64,000 nucleotides of DNA from the NCBI RefSeq assembly GCF_001650495.1, contig NZ_LWCS01000002.1, positions 1-64,000 on the forward strand. The letters are read 5' to 3'. A program made the position numbers and the translations under genes. The notes beneath the pieces were generated by a model. That model saw only the letters and a list, made by a program, of their open reading frames with translations. It did not search any database and was not told the origin of the DNA. Within the stretch, counting starts at the first letter, position 1. Every line of letters begins with the position of its first letter. This document shows, piece after piece, positions 33,970 through 42,602 of this stretch. The stretch comes from Mycolicibacterium iranicum (GTDB taxonomy: Bacteria; Actinomycetota; Actinomycetes; Mycobacteriales; Mycobacteriaceae).

Positions 33970-33993
33970 TGCCCACTTGGGCACCCCCCAAAC
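33970..33993 (-). promoter_or_regulatory. Possible SigF-type promoter (one mismatch) for the methyltransferase/CDGSH pair
   Basis: Minus strand: GTTT (33993-33990), 15-base spacer, GGGCA (33974-33970; consensus GGGTA). Position relative to GTG 33959 is the same as in the exact sites nearby. Confidence 0.4.
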
Positions 33994-33994
33994 G

Positions 33995-34699
33995 TTACAG
34001 CCGGCCCACGGCGAAGGCTGCGCCCTCGTTCGTCATCCCGTTCACCGGGTACAGGGCGTGTGCCACACCGGGAAAGCCGCCGGCGCTGCCGTCGCAGATT
34101 CCGTCGCCCGGCGCGCACAGTTCCTCGGTCTTGTCCGCATAGAGCGGGCCGATCGTGATCGCCGGCGCGCCGTACTTGGACAGGAATGCGCCGGAGGGTG
34201 CACCGAAAAGCACCACCGCGGCAACGTGTTCCGCCACGTCCGGCGCCAGGGGCGAGGGGGCGATCGCGGTCGGCACGGAACTCGGCACGGTGTCCGAGGT
34301 CGTGAATCCGGACACCACCGCGCCCTGCGAGTAGCCACCGAGGACGAGGCGGGTGTCGGGACAGCTTTCCGACATGGTCTGCACGCGATTGCCGGCGTCA
34401 CGAATTCCGTCGATGACCGTCTGCGCGAACACGGCGCGGTCATCGAAGTTGTTGCCCGCCGGGTAGTTCACGGCATACACGCCGACCGACCGCGGCGCGG
34501 CCTGCGCGCGCACCGCGTCGACGAAAGCCTGGCCGACGCCGCCGACTCCGGGGGCCTCGCTCGTGCCTCGCGCGAAGATGACCTCGACGTCCGGGCAGGG
34601 TTGCTGCGCGGAAGCCGTAGGGGCGCCGACGCCGACGATCGACGCGCAAGCTCCGAGGACAGCGGCACCGGCCGCACCGAAAATTCGACTGATCTGCAT
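33995..34699 (-). CDS. Secreted cutinase-family esterase
   Basis: 234 residues from ATG 34699. A signal peptide (MQISRIFGAAGAAVLGA, cleavage near ASAQQ) precedes a cutinase fold: CPDVEVIFARGTSEAPG, nucleophile GYSQG near residue 126, Asp in APGDGICDG and His in GVAHALYP. Mycobacterial cutinase-like proteins hydrolyse fatty-acid esters or phospholipids outside the cell. A GTG six codons upstream is unlikely because a SigF-type -10 element lies across it. The gene follows the 34728-35087 gene but has its own promoter. Confidence 0.9.
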   Translation of the reverse strand: MQISRIFGAAGAAVLGACASIVGVGAPTASAQQPCPDVEVIFARGTSEAPGVGGVGQAFVDAVRAQAAPRSVGVYAVNYPAGNNFDDRAVFAQTVIDGIRDAGNRVQTMSESCPDTRLVLGGYSQGAVVSGFTTSDTVPSSVPTAIAPSPLAPDVAEHVAAVVLFGAPSGAFLSKYGAPAITIGPLYADKTEELCAPGDGICDGSAGGFPGVAHALYPVNGMTNEGAAFAVGRL

Positions 34700-34709
34700 C
34701 GATTTGCTG

Positions 34710-34733
34710 TACCCCACGGTTCGCTGGTCAAAC
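34710..34733 (-). promoter_or_regulatory. SigF-type promoter for the cutinase gene
   Basis: Minus strand: GTTT (34733-34730), 15-base spacer, GGGTA (34714-34710). It overlaps the stop codon of the upstream gene. The transcript would begin only a few bases before ATG 34699. Confidence 0.75.
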
Positions 34734-35087
34734 GCCGATGCCCGCAGCCGAATCCAGATACTGCAGCAGGTCGTGGGCGGCCAGTTCGACCGATTTGTGC
34801 CGCCACTGCGCTGCGCGGTACACGCAGGCGATCAGGCCACTGCGATGGACCCTGCGGAAATCGCCACATGCGAATGCATATCGCGCCTTGGTCTCCTCGG
34901 CGGCCCCGTCTGTCAGACCGAGGTGCCAGCGCCCGTACTCCTGCCAGCTGTGCGACTCGAGGTAGGCGTTCTGCGCAGCGGCGTCGGGTTGCACCTCACC
35001 CCAGTCGCTGTCGAGCACGTACTGGCGTGAGTCGACGAGACCGCGGACGAATTCGACCGCTGGTCCGTTGACCTCATACCTGGCCAT
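34728..35087 (-). CDS. Hypothetical mycobacterial protein
   Basis: 119 residues from ATG 35087 (MARYEVNGPAVEFVRGLVDS). Features are QYVLDSDWGEVQPD, SHSWQEYGRWHLGL, and CGDFRRVHRSGLIACVYRA near the C-terminus. It looks a compact soluble alpha/beta protein. It seems conserved in mycobacteria as I recall, but has no assigned function. It overlaps the preceding 94-residue gene by 14 bases, so they probably form an operon. Confidence 0.78.
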   Translation of the reverse strand: MARYEVNGPAVEFVRGLVDSRQYVLDSDWGEVQPDAAAQNAYLESHSWQEYGRWHLGLTDGAAEETKARYAFACGDFRRVHRSGLIACVYRAAQWRHKSVELAAHDLLQYLDSAAGIGV

Positions 35088-35358
35088 CGCCGTCGCGCCG
35101 GGTCGGGCTCTGCGGGGACTCCCACTTGGATTCCAGCGTGCGCACGACGATGGTGTCAGCGGGCAACTCGATGTCACACGTCTCGCCGTCGTCGCCTTCC
35201 AAGGTCACGATCATCGTCGTGCCTGACGCATCGTCGCGGGAATCGATGTGCACTACCTTGTATTCGCCTGGCTGGTCGCCGAGATCGGGCACAGCCAGCG
35301 TGATGAGGTCGCCGGGCGCGACGTTGTCGAGGCGGTCGTTGTCGGACTGAGCTGTCAT
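35074..35358 (-). CDS. Small acidic beta-rich protein, hypothetical
   Basis: 94 residues. A small acidic domain begins VAPGDLITLAVPDLGDQPGE and continues YKVVHIDSR, TMIVTLEGDDGETCDIELP, resembling an SH3/OB-like barrel. No known family is assigned with confidence. It is the first gene of a pair with 34728-35087. No signal peptide, and no recognisable promoter was found upstream. Confidence 0.7.
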   Translation of the reverse strand: MTAQSDNDRLDNVAPGDLITLAVPDLGDQPGEYKVVHIDSRDDASGTTMIVTLEGDDGETCDIELPADTIVVRTLESKWESPQSPTRRDGDGQV

Positions 35359-35491
35359 GGGTTCGACGTTAGAGGACGCGGGAGATCTCGGGTGTGCGCG
35401 AGATGCGACTCGTTCTCGACAAACCCACTGCGAGACGGCCCACCCCGGGTCGTTACCAGGCTGGTGGACCCGGTCCGGGCGCTCGCCGATT

Positions 35492-35515
35492 GATTCGACC
35501 AGCTGTCAGCGGGTA
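35492..35515 (+). promoter_or_regulatory. Possible SigF-type promoter (one mismatch) for the PfpI-family gene
   Basis: GATT (35492-35495; consensus GTTT), 15-base spacer, exact GGGTA (35511-35515). It sits 33 bases before GTG 35549, leaving room for the AAGGAG ribosome binding site. Confidence 0.4.
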
Positions 35516-35548
35516 GTGCTGCACGCAGAACACGAAAAGGAGCAGGAC

Positions 35549-36106
35549 GTGCCCAACGAACTGAACGGACGCCGCATTGCCTTTCTCGCCGCCGACGGCG
35601 TCGAGAGAGTCGAACTCGAGTTGCCGCGCGGTGCGGTGCAGAATGCCGGCGGTCACACCGAACTGCTGTCAATCAAGGATGGCGAGATCGACGCGCGCAA
35701 TCACGATTTGGAACCGGCCGGGACTTTCCCGGTGGATCGGTTGGTCGGCGACGCACGGGTGGACGACTACGACGCACTCGTGTTGCCGGGCGGCACCGTG
35801 AACGGAGACAAGCTGCGCCTCGACAAGGGGGCCGTGGCGTTCGTGCGGGAGTTCGTGCAATCCGGCAAGCCTGTCGCCGCGATCTGCCACGGACCATGGG
35901 CGCTCGTCGAAGCCGACGTCGTCCGGGATCGGACGCTCACGTCCTATCCGAGCCTGCGCACCGATCTGCGCAACGCCGGCGCAACCGTCGTCGACCAGCA
36001 GGTCTGCATCGATGGCAACCTGATCACCAGCCGCTCACCGGAGGACCTCGACGCCTTCTGCCAGGCGATCACCGACCAATTCGCGGACACCCCGGCGCAT
36101 ACGTAG
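35549..36106 (+). CDS. PfpI/DJ-1 superfamily stress protein
   Basis: 185 residues from GTG 35549, preceded by AAAAGGAG. The DJ-1/PfpI fold shows RIAFLAADGVERVELELP, YDALVLPGGTVNGD and the nucleophile elbow AAICHGPW with Cys near residue 113. Members act as glyoxalases/deglycases or general stress hydrolases. The possible SigF promoter just upstream fits a stationary-phase role. Sequence further upstream in the same frame (to 35357) does not look coding. Confidence 0.88.
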   Translation: MPNELNGRRIAFLAADGVERVELELPRGAVQNAGGHTELLSIKDGEIDARNHDLEPAGTFPVDRLVGDARVDDYDALVLPGGTVNGDKLRLDKGAVAFVREFVQSGKPVAAICHGPWALVEADVVRDRTLTSYPSLRTDLRNAGATVVDQQVCIDGNLITSRSPEDLDAFCQAITDQFADTPAHT

Positions 36107-36134
36107 CACCACCCGACGTATTCTCGGCAAAAAC

Positions 36135-36151
36135 ATGCATGTGCTATGCAT
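36135..36151. promoter_or_regulatory. Operator-like inverted repeat ATGCAT-N5-ATGCAT
   Basis: Two ATGCAT hexamers flank GTGCT, set in an A/T-rich patch ahead of the MarR remnant and MFS gene. This is the size and symmetry of a MarR-type operator, but no regulator is proven to bind it. Confidence 0.4.
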
Positions 36152-36333
36152 ATTTCGTGCCGCAGTCCCGTGACGATCAGCGAGGGTGTTCGTTGGTCCT
36201 GACCGCCGTGGGACGTAGGGAAGCCGTGGGACGTGGGGCACTGGCCGCGATCGCCCACCGCAGCCGCGACCGAGAGGCCCAGACAGTTGCCGATGGGCGG
36301 GAGTCCGACGTCGACACCCTGTTGGCGCGATGA
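36139..36333 (+). pseudogene. 5'-truncated MarR-family regulator remnant
   Basis: 64 residues from ATG 36139. The segment QSRDDQRGCSLVLTAVGRRE is the wing of a MarR winged helix (R-x-D-x-RG-x-x-L-x-LT-x-x-G). The helices before it, including the recognition helix, are missing: only about six residues precede VPQSR. The C-terminal dimerisation helix appears present. Its stop overlaps the MFS start (ATGA), so the remnant still sits where a MarR repressor of the transporter would be. A functional full-length product is unlikely. Confidence 0.55.
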
Positions 36334-37586
36334 CGGCAGAAGCCACTCGGGCCCACACCACTACCCAACTGCTGCCGCGCAACGCGTTCGGGTTGATGTT
36401 CGACCGCGTCTTCGGTGCGTTGTTCTGGGGCAAGATGTTCGCCGTCGTCGCGGTCTGGACCCACGGAATCGTCGCCGCCATCGTGATGTACGACGCGACG
36501 CGCTCCGCGTTGATGGTGGGTCTCGTCGGCGTGGTGCAGTTCGCACCTCAGCTGATCCTGAGCCCGGCCAGCGGCAAATGGGCCGACGAGGGCAACCCCG
36601 CCAAGCAGATTCTTCTCGGCCGCGTCTTCTGTGTGGTCGGCTCAGGGTCGATCGCGGTGTGGATGGTCGTCGAGCCCGGCATTCAAGGCGCTGCGACCGC
36701 AGTCCCGATTCTGCTGGGTACCGCGCTCGTGGGGTTCGGCTTCGCCGTCGGCGGCCCTGCGATGCAGTCGATCGTGCCGAACCTGATCCGTGACGGCGAG
36801 CTCGCCACCGCGATGGCGCTCAACAGCATCCCGATGACCGTCGGCCGAATCATCGGGCCCGCGACCGGCGCGTATCTGGCCGCCCATGTAGGAGCGGCAG
36901 CGGCGTTCACGGTCAGCGCCGTCCTGCATCTCGTGTTCGCGCTCTTCCTGGTGGCAGTCCGCTTCCCCGCGCCACCGGACCGCGTGCCCGGCGCCGACTA
37001 CCGCGTGCGCGTCGCCGTCCGATACGTCATGCAGGACCGGCCGCTGCTGCTCGCGCTGCTCGCAGTGACCACGGTCGGCATTGTTTCCGACCCGTCCATC
37101 ACCCTCGCTCCGTCGATGGCAGACGCTCTGGGCGGCGGGCCCAGCCTGGTTGGCACACTGTCCGCGGTGTTCGGTGTCGGCGCGGCAGTAGGGATGGCGG
37201 CGCTGGCGCTGCTGCGCGGCCGCGTCGCGTCGGCGTCCGTCTCCTCGATCGGCATGGTCGCACTGACGCTCGGCAGCATCGTGTTGGCCGTCGGAATACA
37301 GCCGTGGTTGGCGTTCACCGGTTTCGCGTTGGCGGGCTTGGGTTTCGGCATCGCGATGACCGGCCTGTCCACAGTCGTCCAGGAACGCGCCCCCGCGGAA
37401 CTGCGCGGCCGCATCATGGCGCTGTGGCTGGTCGGATTTCTCGGCTCCCGGCCGATCGCCGCCGCCGTGCTCGGCGGCACCGCCGACCTGGTCAACGTCT
37501 ACGTCGCGTTCGCCGTCGCCGCCGCGCTGAGCCTGGTCGTCACGGCCTTGTGCCGGCCCTCGAAGCTGGTCGGCGCGCACGTCTAG
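36330..37586 (+). CDS. MFS transporter (MFS_3/enterobactin-exporter-like)
   Basis: 418 residues with 11-12 transmembrane helices. Family signs are FDRVFGALFWGKMF at the start, GLVGVVQFAPQLILSPASGKWAD (loop 2-3 motif), and ERAPAELRGRIMALW in the second half. Such carriers export drugs or siderophores using the proton gradient. The start overlaps the stop of the MarR remnant, which suggests loss of the local repressor. The 3' end overlaps the convergent GH5-like gene by 4 bases. Substrate unknown. Confidence 0.9.
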   Translation: MTAEATRAHTTTQLLPRNAFGLMFDRVFGALFWGKMFAVVAVWTHGIVAAIVMYDATRSALMVGLVGVVQFAPQLILSPASGKWADEGNPAKQILLGRVFCVVGSGSIAVWMVVEPGIQGAATAVPILLGTALVGFGFAVGGPAMQSIVPNLIRDGELATAMALNSIPMTVGRIIGPATGAYLAAHVGAAAAFTVSAVLHLVFALFLVAVRFPAPPDRVPGADYRVRVAVRYVMQDRPLLLALLAVTTVGIVSDPSITLAPSMADALGGGPSLVGTLSAVFGVGAAVGMAALALLRGRVASASVSSIGMVALTLGSIVLAVGIQPWLAFTGFALAGLGFGIAMTGLSTVVQERAPAELRGRIMALWLVGFLGSRPIAAAVLGGTADLVNVYVAFAVAAALSLVVTALCRPSKLVGAHV

Positions 37587-38734
37587 CTCGGCCGGTCCTT
37601 GCCTGCGAGCTGTTTGATGGTGTTGATCTCGCCGGGGCGATACGGGCTGCCGTCGGTGTTGAGCAGGTCGTGGAACCACAGCCGGGGCGCGGTGACCGGC
37701 TTCTGCCAGGAGTCCCACGGCAGATAGGTCTGCGACTTTCCGGCGACGAAGCCCCACGTGTAGGCGCCGATGTTGTGGCGTTTCATGATCGGCAGGATCG
37801 CCTCTACGGTGCTGCCCAGTGTCCTGGCCATGTACTCGGTGCACAGCATCGGCCTACCGAACTGGAACAACTCCCCCAGCCGATCGTTGAAGCCCACCGG
37901 ACCGGCGTAGCTGTGGAAGCTGATGACATCCGACAGATCGAGTTGCATACGGTTGATGTCGTTGCGGCGCGCGGGATCTCCCCATACCCCGTCCCAGACA
38001 CCGCTGGTCAACGGTTGGATCGGGTCGACCGATCTGGCCCACTGGAACACCTGGGGCAACAATTCGCCCACCCGCTCGGTCTTGTCCTTGCGCTCGACAT
38101 CTTTGTAGGCGTCGGCCGGGTTGTCCGGTTCGTTCCACAGGTCCCATCCCAGCACCCGCTTGTCGTGGCGGAATTGGCTGAGCACGCCGATGACGTAGTC
38201 CCTCATGACGCGGCGGTAGCCGGGATCGCCGAGATGTTCGGCACCTGGACTCTGCACCCACCCCGAGTTGTGGACCCCGGGGGTGGGGTCGCGCTGCTTG
38301 CCGAGCCTCGGATGCGGATCCCAGCAGGAATCGAACAGGACGAACAGCGGCTTGATGCCGTGGTGGGCGGCGAGGTCGACGAATGTGGCCAGCCTGCGCT
38401 GGAAGCCGTGCCGGTCCTGCACCCAGAGCAGGTCATGCAGGAAGACGCGAACTGTGTTGAGCCCGATGAACTTTGCCAAGCGCAATTCGGTGTCGATCCG
38501 GCGCAGATCGAACGTCCCGGGCTGAAACATCTCCAGCTGATTGATGGCGTTGGCAGGGATGAAATTGGCCCCGACGAGCCAGCCCTGTGCACGGTGCCAA
38601 CGGTGGGCGCGGTCGGCCGACCACCGGCTCAGCTCAGCCGACGCCCGCGGCACAGTGGTCAGAGCCATACCTGCTGCGAACACCACCGGCAACTTCAGCG
38701 CAGTGCGACGCTCGACAAGAGGGTTGGGCGACAA
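37583..38734 (-). CDS. Secreted GH5-like glycoside hydrolase
   Basis: 383 residues starting at TTG 38734, with GAAGGA at the right distance. A Tat-like signal (VERRTALKLPVVFAAG) ends near RASAEL. The barrel shows NTVRVFLHDLLW, GWDLWNEPDNPAD with the acid/base Glu in WNEP near residue 201, and LCTEYMAR with the probable nucleophile Glu near 299. It therefore likely cleaves a beta-linked glycan outside the cell. The folded-export route would be twin-arginine. The gene is convergent with the MFS gene. About 220 bases upstream (38735-38954) hold no recognisable gene. Confidence 0.85.
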   Translation of the reverse strand: MSPNPLVERRTALKLPVVFAAGMALTTVPRASAELSRWSADRAHRWHRAQGWLVGANFIPANAINQLEMFQPGTFDLRRIDTELRLAKFIGLNTVRVFLHDLLWVQDRHGFQRRLATFVDLAAHHGIKPLFVLFDSCWDPHPRLGKQRDPTPGVHNSGWVQSPGAEHLGDPGYRRVMRDYVIGVLSQFRHDKRVLGWDLWNEPDNPADAYKDVERKDKTERVGELLPQVFQWARSVDPIQPLTSGVWDGVWGDPARRNDINRMQLDLSDVISFHSYAGPVGFNDRLGELFQFGRPMLCTEYMARTLGSTVEAILPIMKRHNIGAYTWGFVAGKSQTYLPWDSWQKPVTAPRLWFHDLLNTDGSPYRPGEINTIKQLAGKDRPS

Positions 38735-38954
38735 ATTGCAATCCTTCGGTCTAAAGATTGGTCAGCCGGCCGAGCGACACTACGCGGGAACGAACTCCGC
38801 AAAAATCGGCCAATCGACGGTCGCCCGTCTATCGACAGTCCCACGCCCCCCGTTACAGTCGCTGTTCAACCCAAGATAGCCCACTAATCAACGCGCAGAG
38901 TCGATTTCGCAAACTGCGGCGGTGTCAAGCCGCGACGCGAAGAAGGAACCGCAC

Positions 38955-40265
<1,311 letters not shown>

Positions 40266-40320
40266 TTACGTGTGGCCGAAACCGGCAGACGTCGTCCCGA
40301 TACCGGATAACGTTTGCTGC

Positions 40321-41448
40321 GTGCGGAGGGGCTGCGGATGCGGGGATGGGCACGATCTGGGTGCGATCACGAGGAGGGCGGCGCTGACGGGGTCGGCAGT
40401 CCTCGGGGCGGCCGGGCTCCTCGGAGCGGCTGCTGATGCCGGGATGGCAGCGAGTTCGGCACAGCCGGCGCAGACGCCGCCCGCTGCGCTGCCCGACACG
40501 GCCCTGATCACGCTGGGTGTGCAGGCGGGTCCGCCACCGGTTCCCCACCGCGTCGGCATCTCGTCGGCCCTCAAGATCGGCCGCGACGTCTACGTGATCG
40601 ATTGCGGCCTCGGATCTCTGAATGCGTTCGCCGACGCGGGCCTGCGATTCGCCGATCTGAGGAAGATGTTCATCACCCATTTGCACGCCGACCACATCGT
40701 GGACTACTACAGCTTCTTCCTCTCCGGCGGCGCCTCGATGAAGCCCGGCGCCACCGCGGTCGAGGTGTTCGGTCCCGGGCCCGCGGGCGGGTTACCGCCC
40801 AGCGAGGTGGGCAACCCGAATCCTCCCGTCGTCGAGCCGGTAGATCCGACGCCAGGACTGGCGGCCGCGACCGACGCGCTGCTGAAGGCCTTTGCCTACA
40901 CCAGCAACATCTTCATCCGCGACAGCGGCACCAACGACATCCAGGATCTGATCCGGGTGACCGAGATTCCGGTTCCGCCTGGACCCGACTTTCGTAATCG
41001 CTCGCCGAAAATGGAGCCATTCCATGTCGTTTCGGATGCCAACATCGATGTGTCGGCGACCCTCGTCTCGCACTACGACGTCTATCCGTCCTTCGCGTTC
41101 CGCTTCGACCTGAAGAGATCCGGCGTCTCGGTCACATTCTCCGGTGACACCGTCAAGTCCGAGAACCTCATCACCCTCGCCCGTGGCACCGACGTCCTTG
41201 TCCACGAGGCGATGTTCAGCCTCGACACCGCCTTCTACGGCGGCCGGTTCCCGCCGAACTATCTGCCCAGATCCCATACTTCCGCGGTACAGGTCGGCGA
41301 GATCGCCGCGGTGGTGCAGCCCGACCATCTGATCGTCAGCCACTACGACCCGCCAGACCTACCGGACGCGCAGTGGTTCGACGCGATCGGAGAGAACTTC
41401 ACCGGACGCGTGACGATCGCGCGCGACGGTCAGGTCTTCCCGCTCTGA
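40321..41448 (+). CDS. Tat-exported metallo-beta-lactamase-fold hydrolase
   Basis: 375 residues from GTG 40321; the frame is also open to GTG 40249. A Tat signal (AITRRAALTGSAVLGAAGLL) precedes the MBL domain, with zinc motif THLHADHI near residue 119, a later Asp in FSGDTVKS and His in VSHYDPPD. The fold is closer to RNase Z/arylsulfatase-like MBLs than to antibiotic beta-lactamases. A Cys-rich GCGCGDGH stretch lies just before the twin arginine. Its substrate is unknown. It is divergent from the DGD-like gene with no spacer or a very short one. Confidence 0.85.
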   Translation: MRRGCGCGDGHDLGAITRRAALTGSAVLGAAGLLGAAADAGMAASSAQPAQTPPAALPDTALITLGVQAGPPPVPHRVGISSALKIGRDVYVIDCGLGSLNAFADAGLRFADLRKMFITHLHADHIVDYYSFFLSGGASMKPGATAVEVFGPGPAGGLPPSEVGNPNPPVVEPVDPTPGLAAATDALLKAFAYTSNIFIRDSGTNDIQDLIRVTEIPVPPGPDFRNRSPKMEPFHVVSDANIDVSATLVSHYDVYPSFAFRFDLKRSGVSVTFSGDTVKSENLITLARGTDVLVHEAMFSLDTAFYGGRFPPNYLPRSHTSAVQVGEIAAVVQPDHLIVSHYDPPDLPDAQWFDAIGENFTGRVTIARDGQVFPL

Positions 41449-41490
41449 GACGACACGGCGAATTCACCTTGCGTTGTTAGCGTCACGATC

Positions 41491-42474
41491 ATGAGAATCG
41501 CGCGCACTGTGACGGCTCTGGTCGGCTCCATCGCCTGCATCGCCGGCTTGTCCGTTCCCGCGGTCGCCACCGCGGAACCGGGAAGCTTCGATCTGCAGGC
41601 ACACCGCGGCGGACGCGGGGAGACCACGGAGGAATCGCTGCGAGCGTTTGCCAAAGCAATCGAAATCGGCGTTACGACACTGGAATTGGACATCGTCATC
41701 TCAAAGGACGGCCAGCCTGTGGTGTGGCACGATCCGGTGATCCAGGCCGACAAGTGCACCGACACCGCGCCCGCCACCCCGGGCGACCCCCAGTTCCCGT
41801 ATGTCGGCAAACAGGTCAACCAGTTGACGCTGCAGCAACTGCGTACCCTTGACTGCGGCAAGCTCCTCGCCGCATATCCCGACGCAGAGGTCGTGGACGA
41901 CAACAGAATCGCGACACTGCCCGAGGTCTTCGCGCTGGCCGACTCCTACCGCGCACCCGTGCGCTACAACATCGAGACGAAAGTCGAAGCCGACAATCCC
42001 GAAAAGTCTGCGCCGCCACAACAATTCGTCGATGTCATCCTCGCGGCGGTCCGTGCCGCAGGCAAGACGGACCTGGTCGAGATCCAAAGCTTCGATTGGC
42101 GCACGCTGCCCATGGTGCGGACCGCCGAACCTTCGATCCCCCTCGTCGCCCTGTGGGACGACACCACCTTCACGCCGGGATCACCATGGCTCAACGGGAT
42201 AGACCCGCGTGTCATCCCTGACCCGATCGAGGCCGCGACAATGGTCGGCGCGAACGTGCTGTCACCCGCCTACGAGCTGTCGGACGCGACATTGGTCGAT
42301 CGCGCCCACGCCCAGGGCCTCAAGGTGATTCCGTGGACCGTCAACGACGAAGCGGCGATGCGGGCACAGATCGCGGCAGGAGTTGACGGTCTCATCACCG
42401 ACTATCCGACGCGCTTGCGGGCAGTGATGGCGGACTTGGATATGACGTTGCCACCGGCCTATCGCCGGAGTTGA
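41491..42474 (+). CDS. Secreted glycerophosphodiester phosphodiesterase (GDPD)
   Basis: 327 residues. A signal peptide ends near ATAEP, then the GDPD barrel: LQAHRGGRGETTEESLRAF (catalytic His near 37 with metal-binding Glu), LELDIVISKDGQPVVWHDP with the second His, and KVIPWTVNDEAAM. It hydrolyses glycerophosphodiesters to glycerol-3-phosphate and an alcohol, salvaging phosphate or lipid head groups outside the membrane. The gene follows the MBL gene by 42 bases. Confidence 0.93.
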   Translation: MRIARTVTALVGSIACIAGLSVPAVATAEPGSFDLQAHRGGRGETTEESLRAFAKAIEIGVTTLELDIVISKDGQPVVWHDPVIQADKCTDTAPATPGDPQFPYVGKQVNQLTLQQLRTLDCGKLLAAYPDAEVVDDNRIATLPEVFALADSYRAPVRYNIETKVEADNPEKSAPPQQFVDVILAAVRAAGKTDLVEIQSFDWRTLPMVRTAEPSIPLVALWDDTTFTPGSPWLNGIDPRVIPDPIEAATMVGANVLSPAYELSDATLVDRAHAQGLKVIPWTVNDEAAMRAQIAAGVDGLITDYPTRLRAVMADLDMTLPPAYRRS

Positions 42475-42529
42475 CGCTGCACAACCGCTTTTTGACGCCC
42501 GCGAAAGTCTTACATGGGTCCGAGGTAGG

Positions 42530-42558
42530 TCGACATGGGCGTAGTCGCTGCATAAAGT
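42530..42558 (+). promoter_or_regulatory. Possible housekeeping promoter for the phosphatase-B12-STAS operon
   Basis: TCGACA (42530-42535), a 17-base spacer and TAAAGT (42553-42558) resemble a SigA -35/-10 pair, about 45 bases before ATG 42603. No SigF-type site was found here. Confidence 0.35.
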
Positions 42559-42602
42559 CGATAGACGGCCGGACGTCGTCCGGTCCGGATGAGGAGGCAA
42601 CG

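Noticed and set aside
37304-38887. 527-residue plus-strand frame opposite the GH5-like gene
   Set aside because: Composition is typical of an antisense shadow, and the GH5 active-site motifs are on the minus strand.
42490-42545. SigF-type promoter for the phosphatase operon
   Set aside because: GGGTC and GGGCGTA occur but without a -35 at correct distance; a SigA-like pair fits better.
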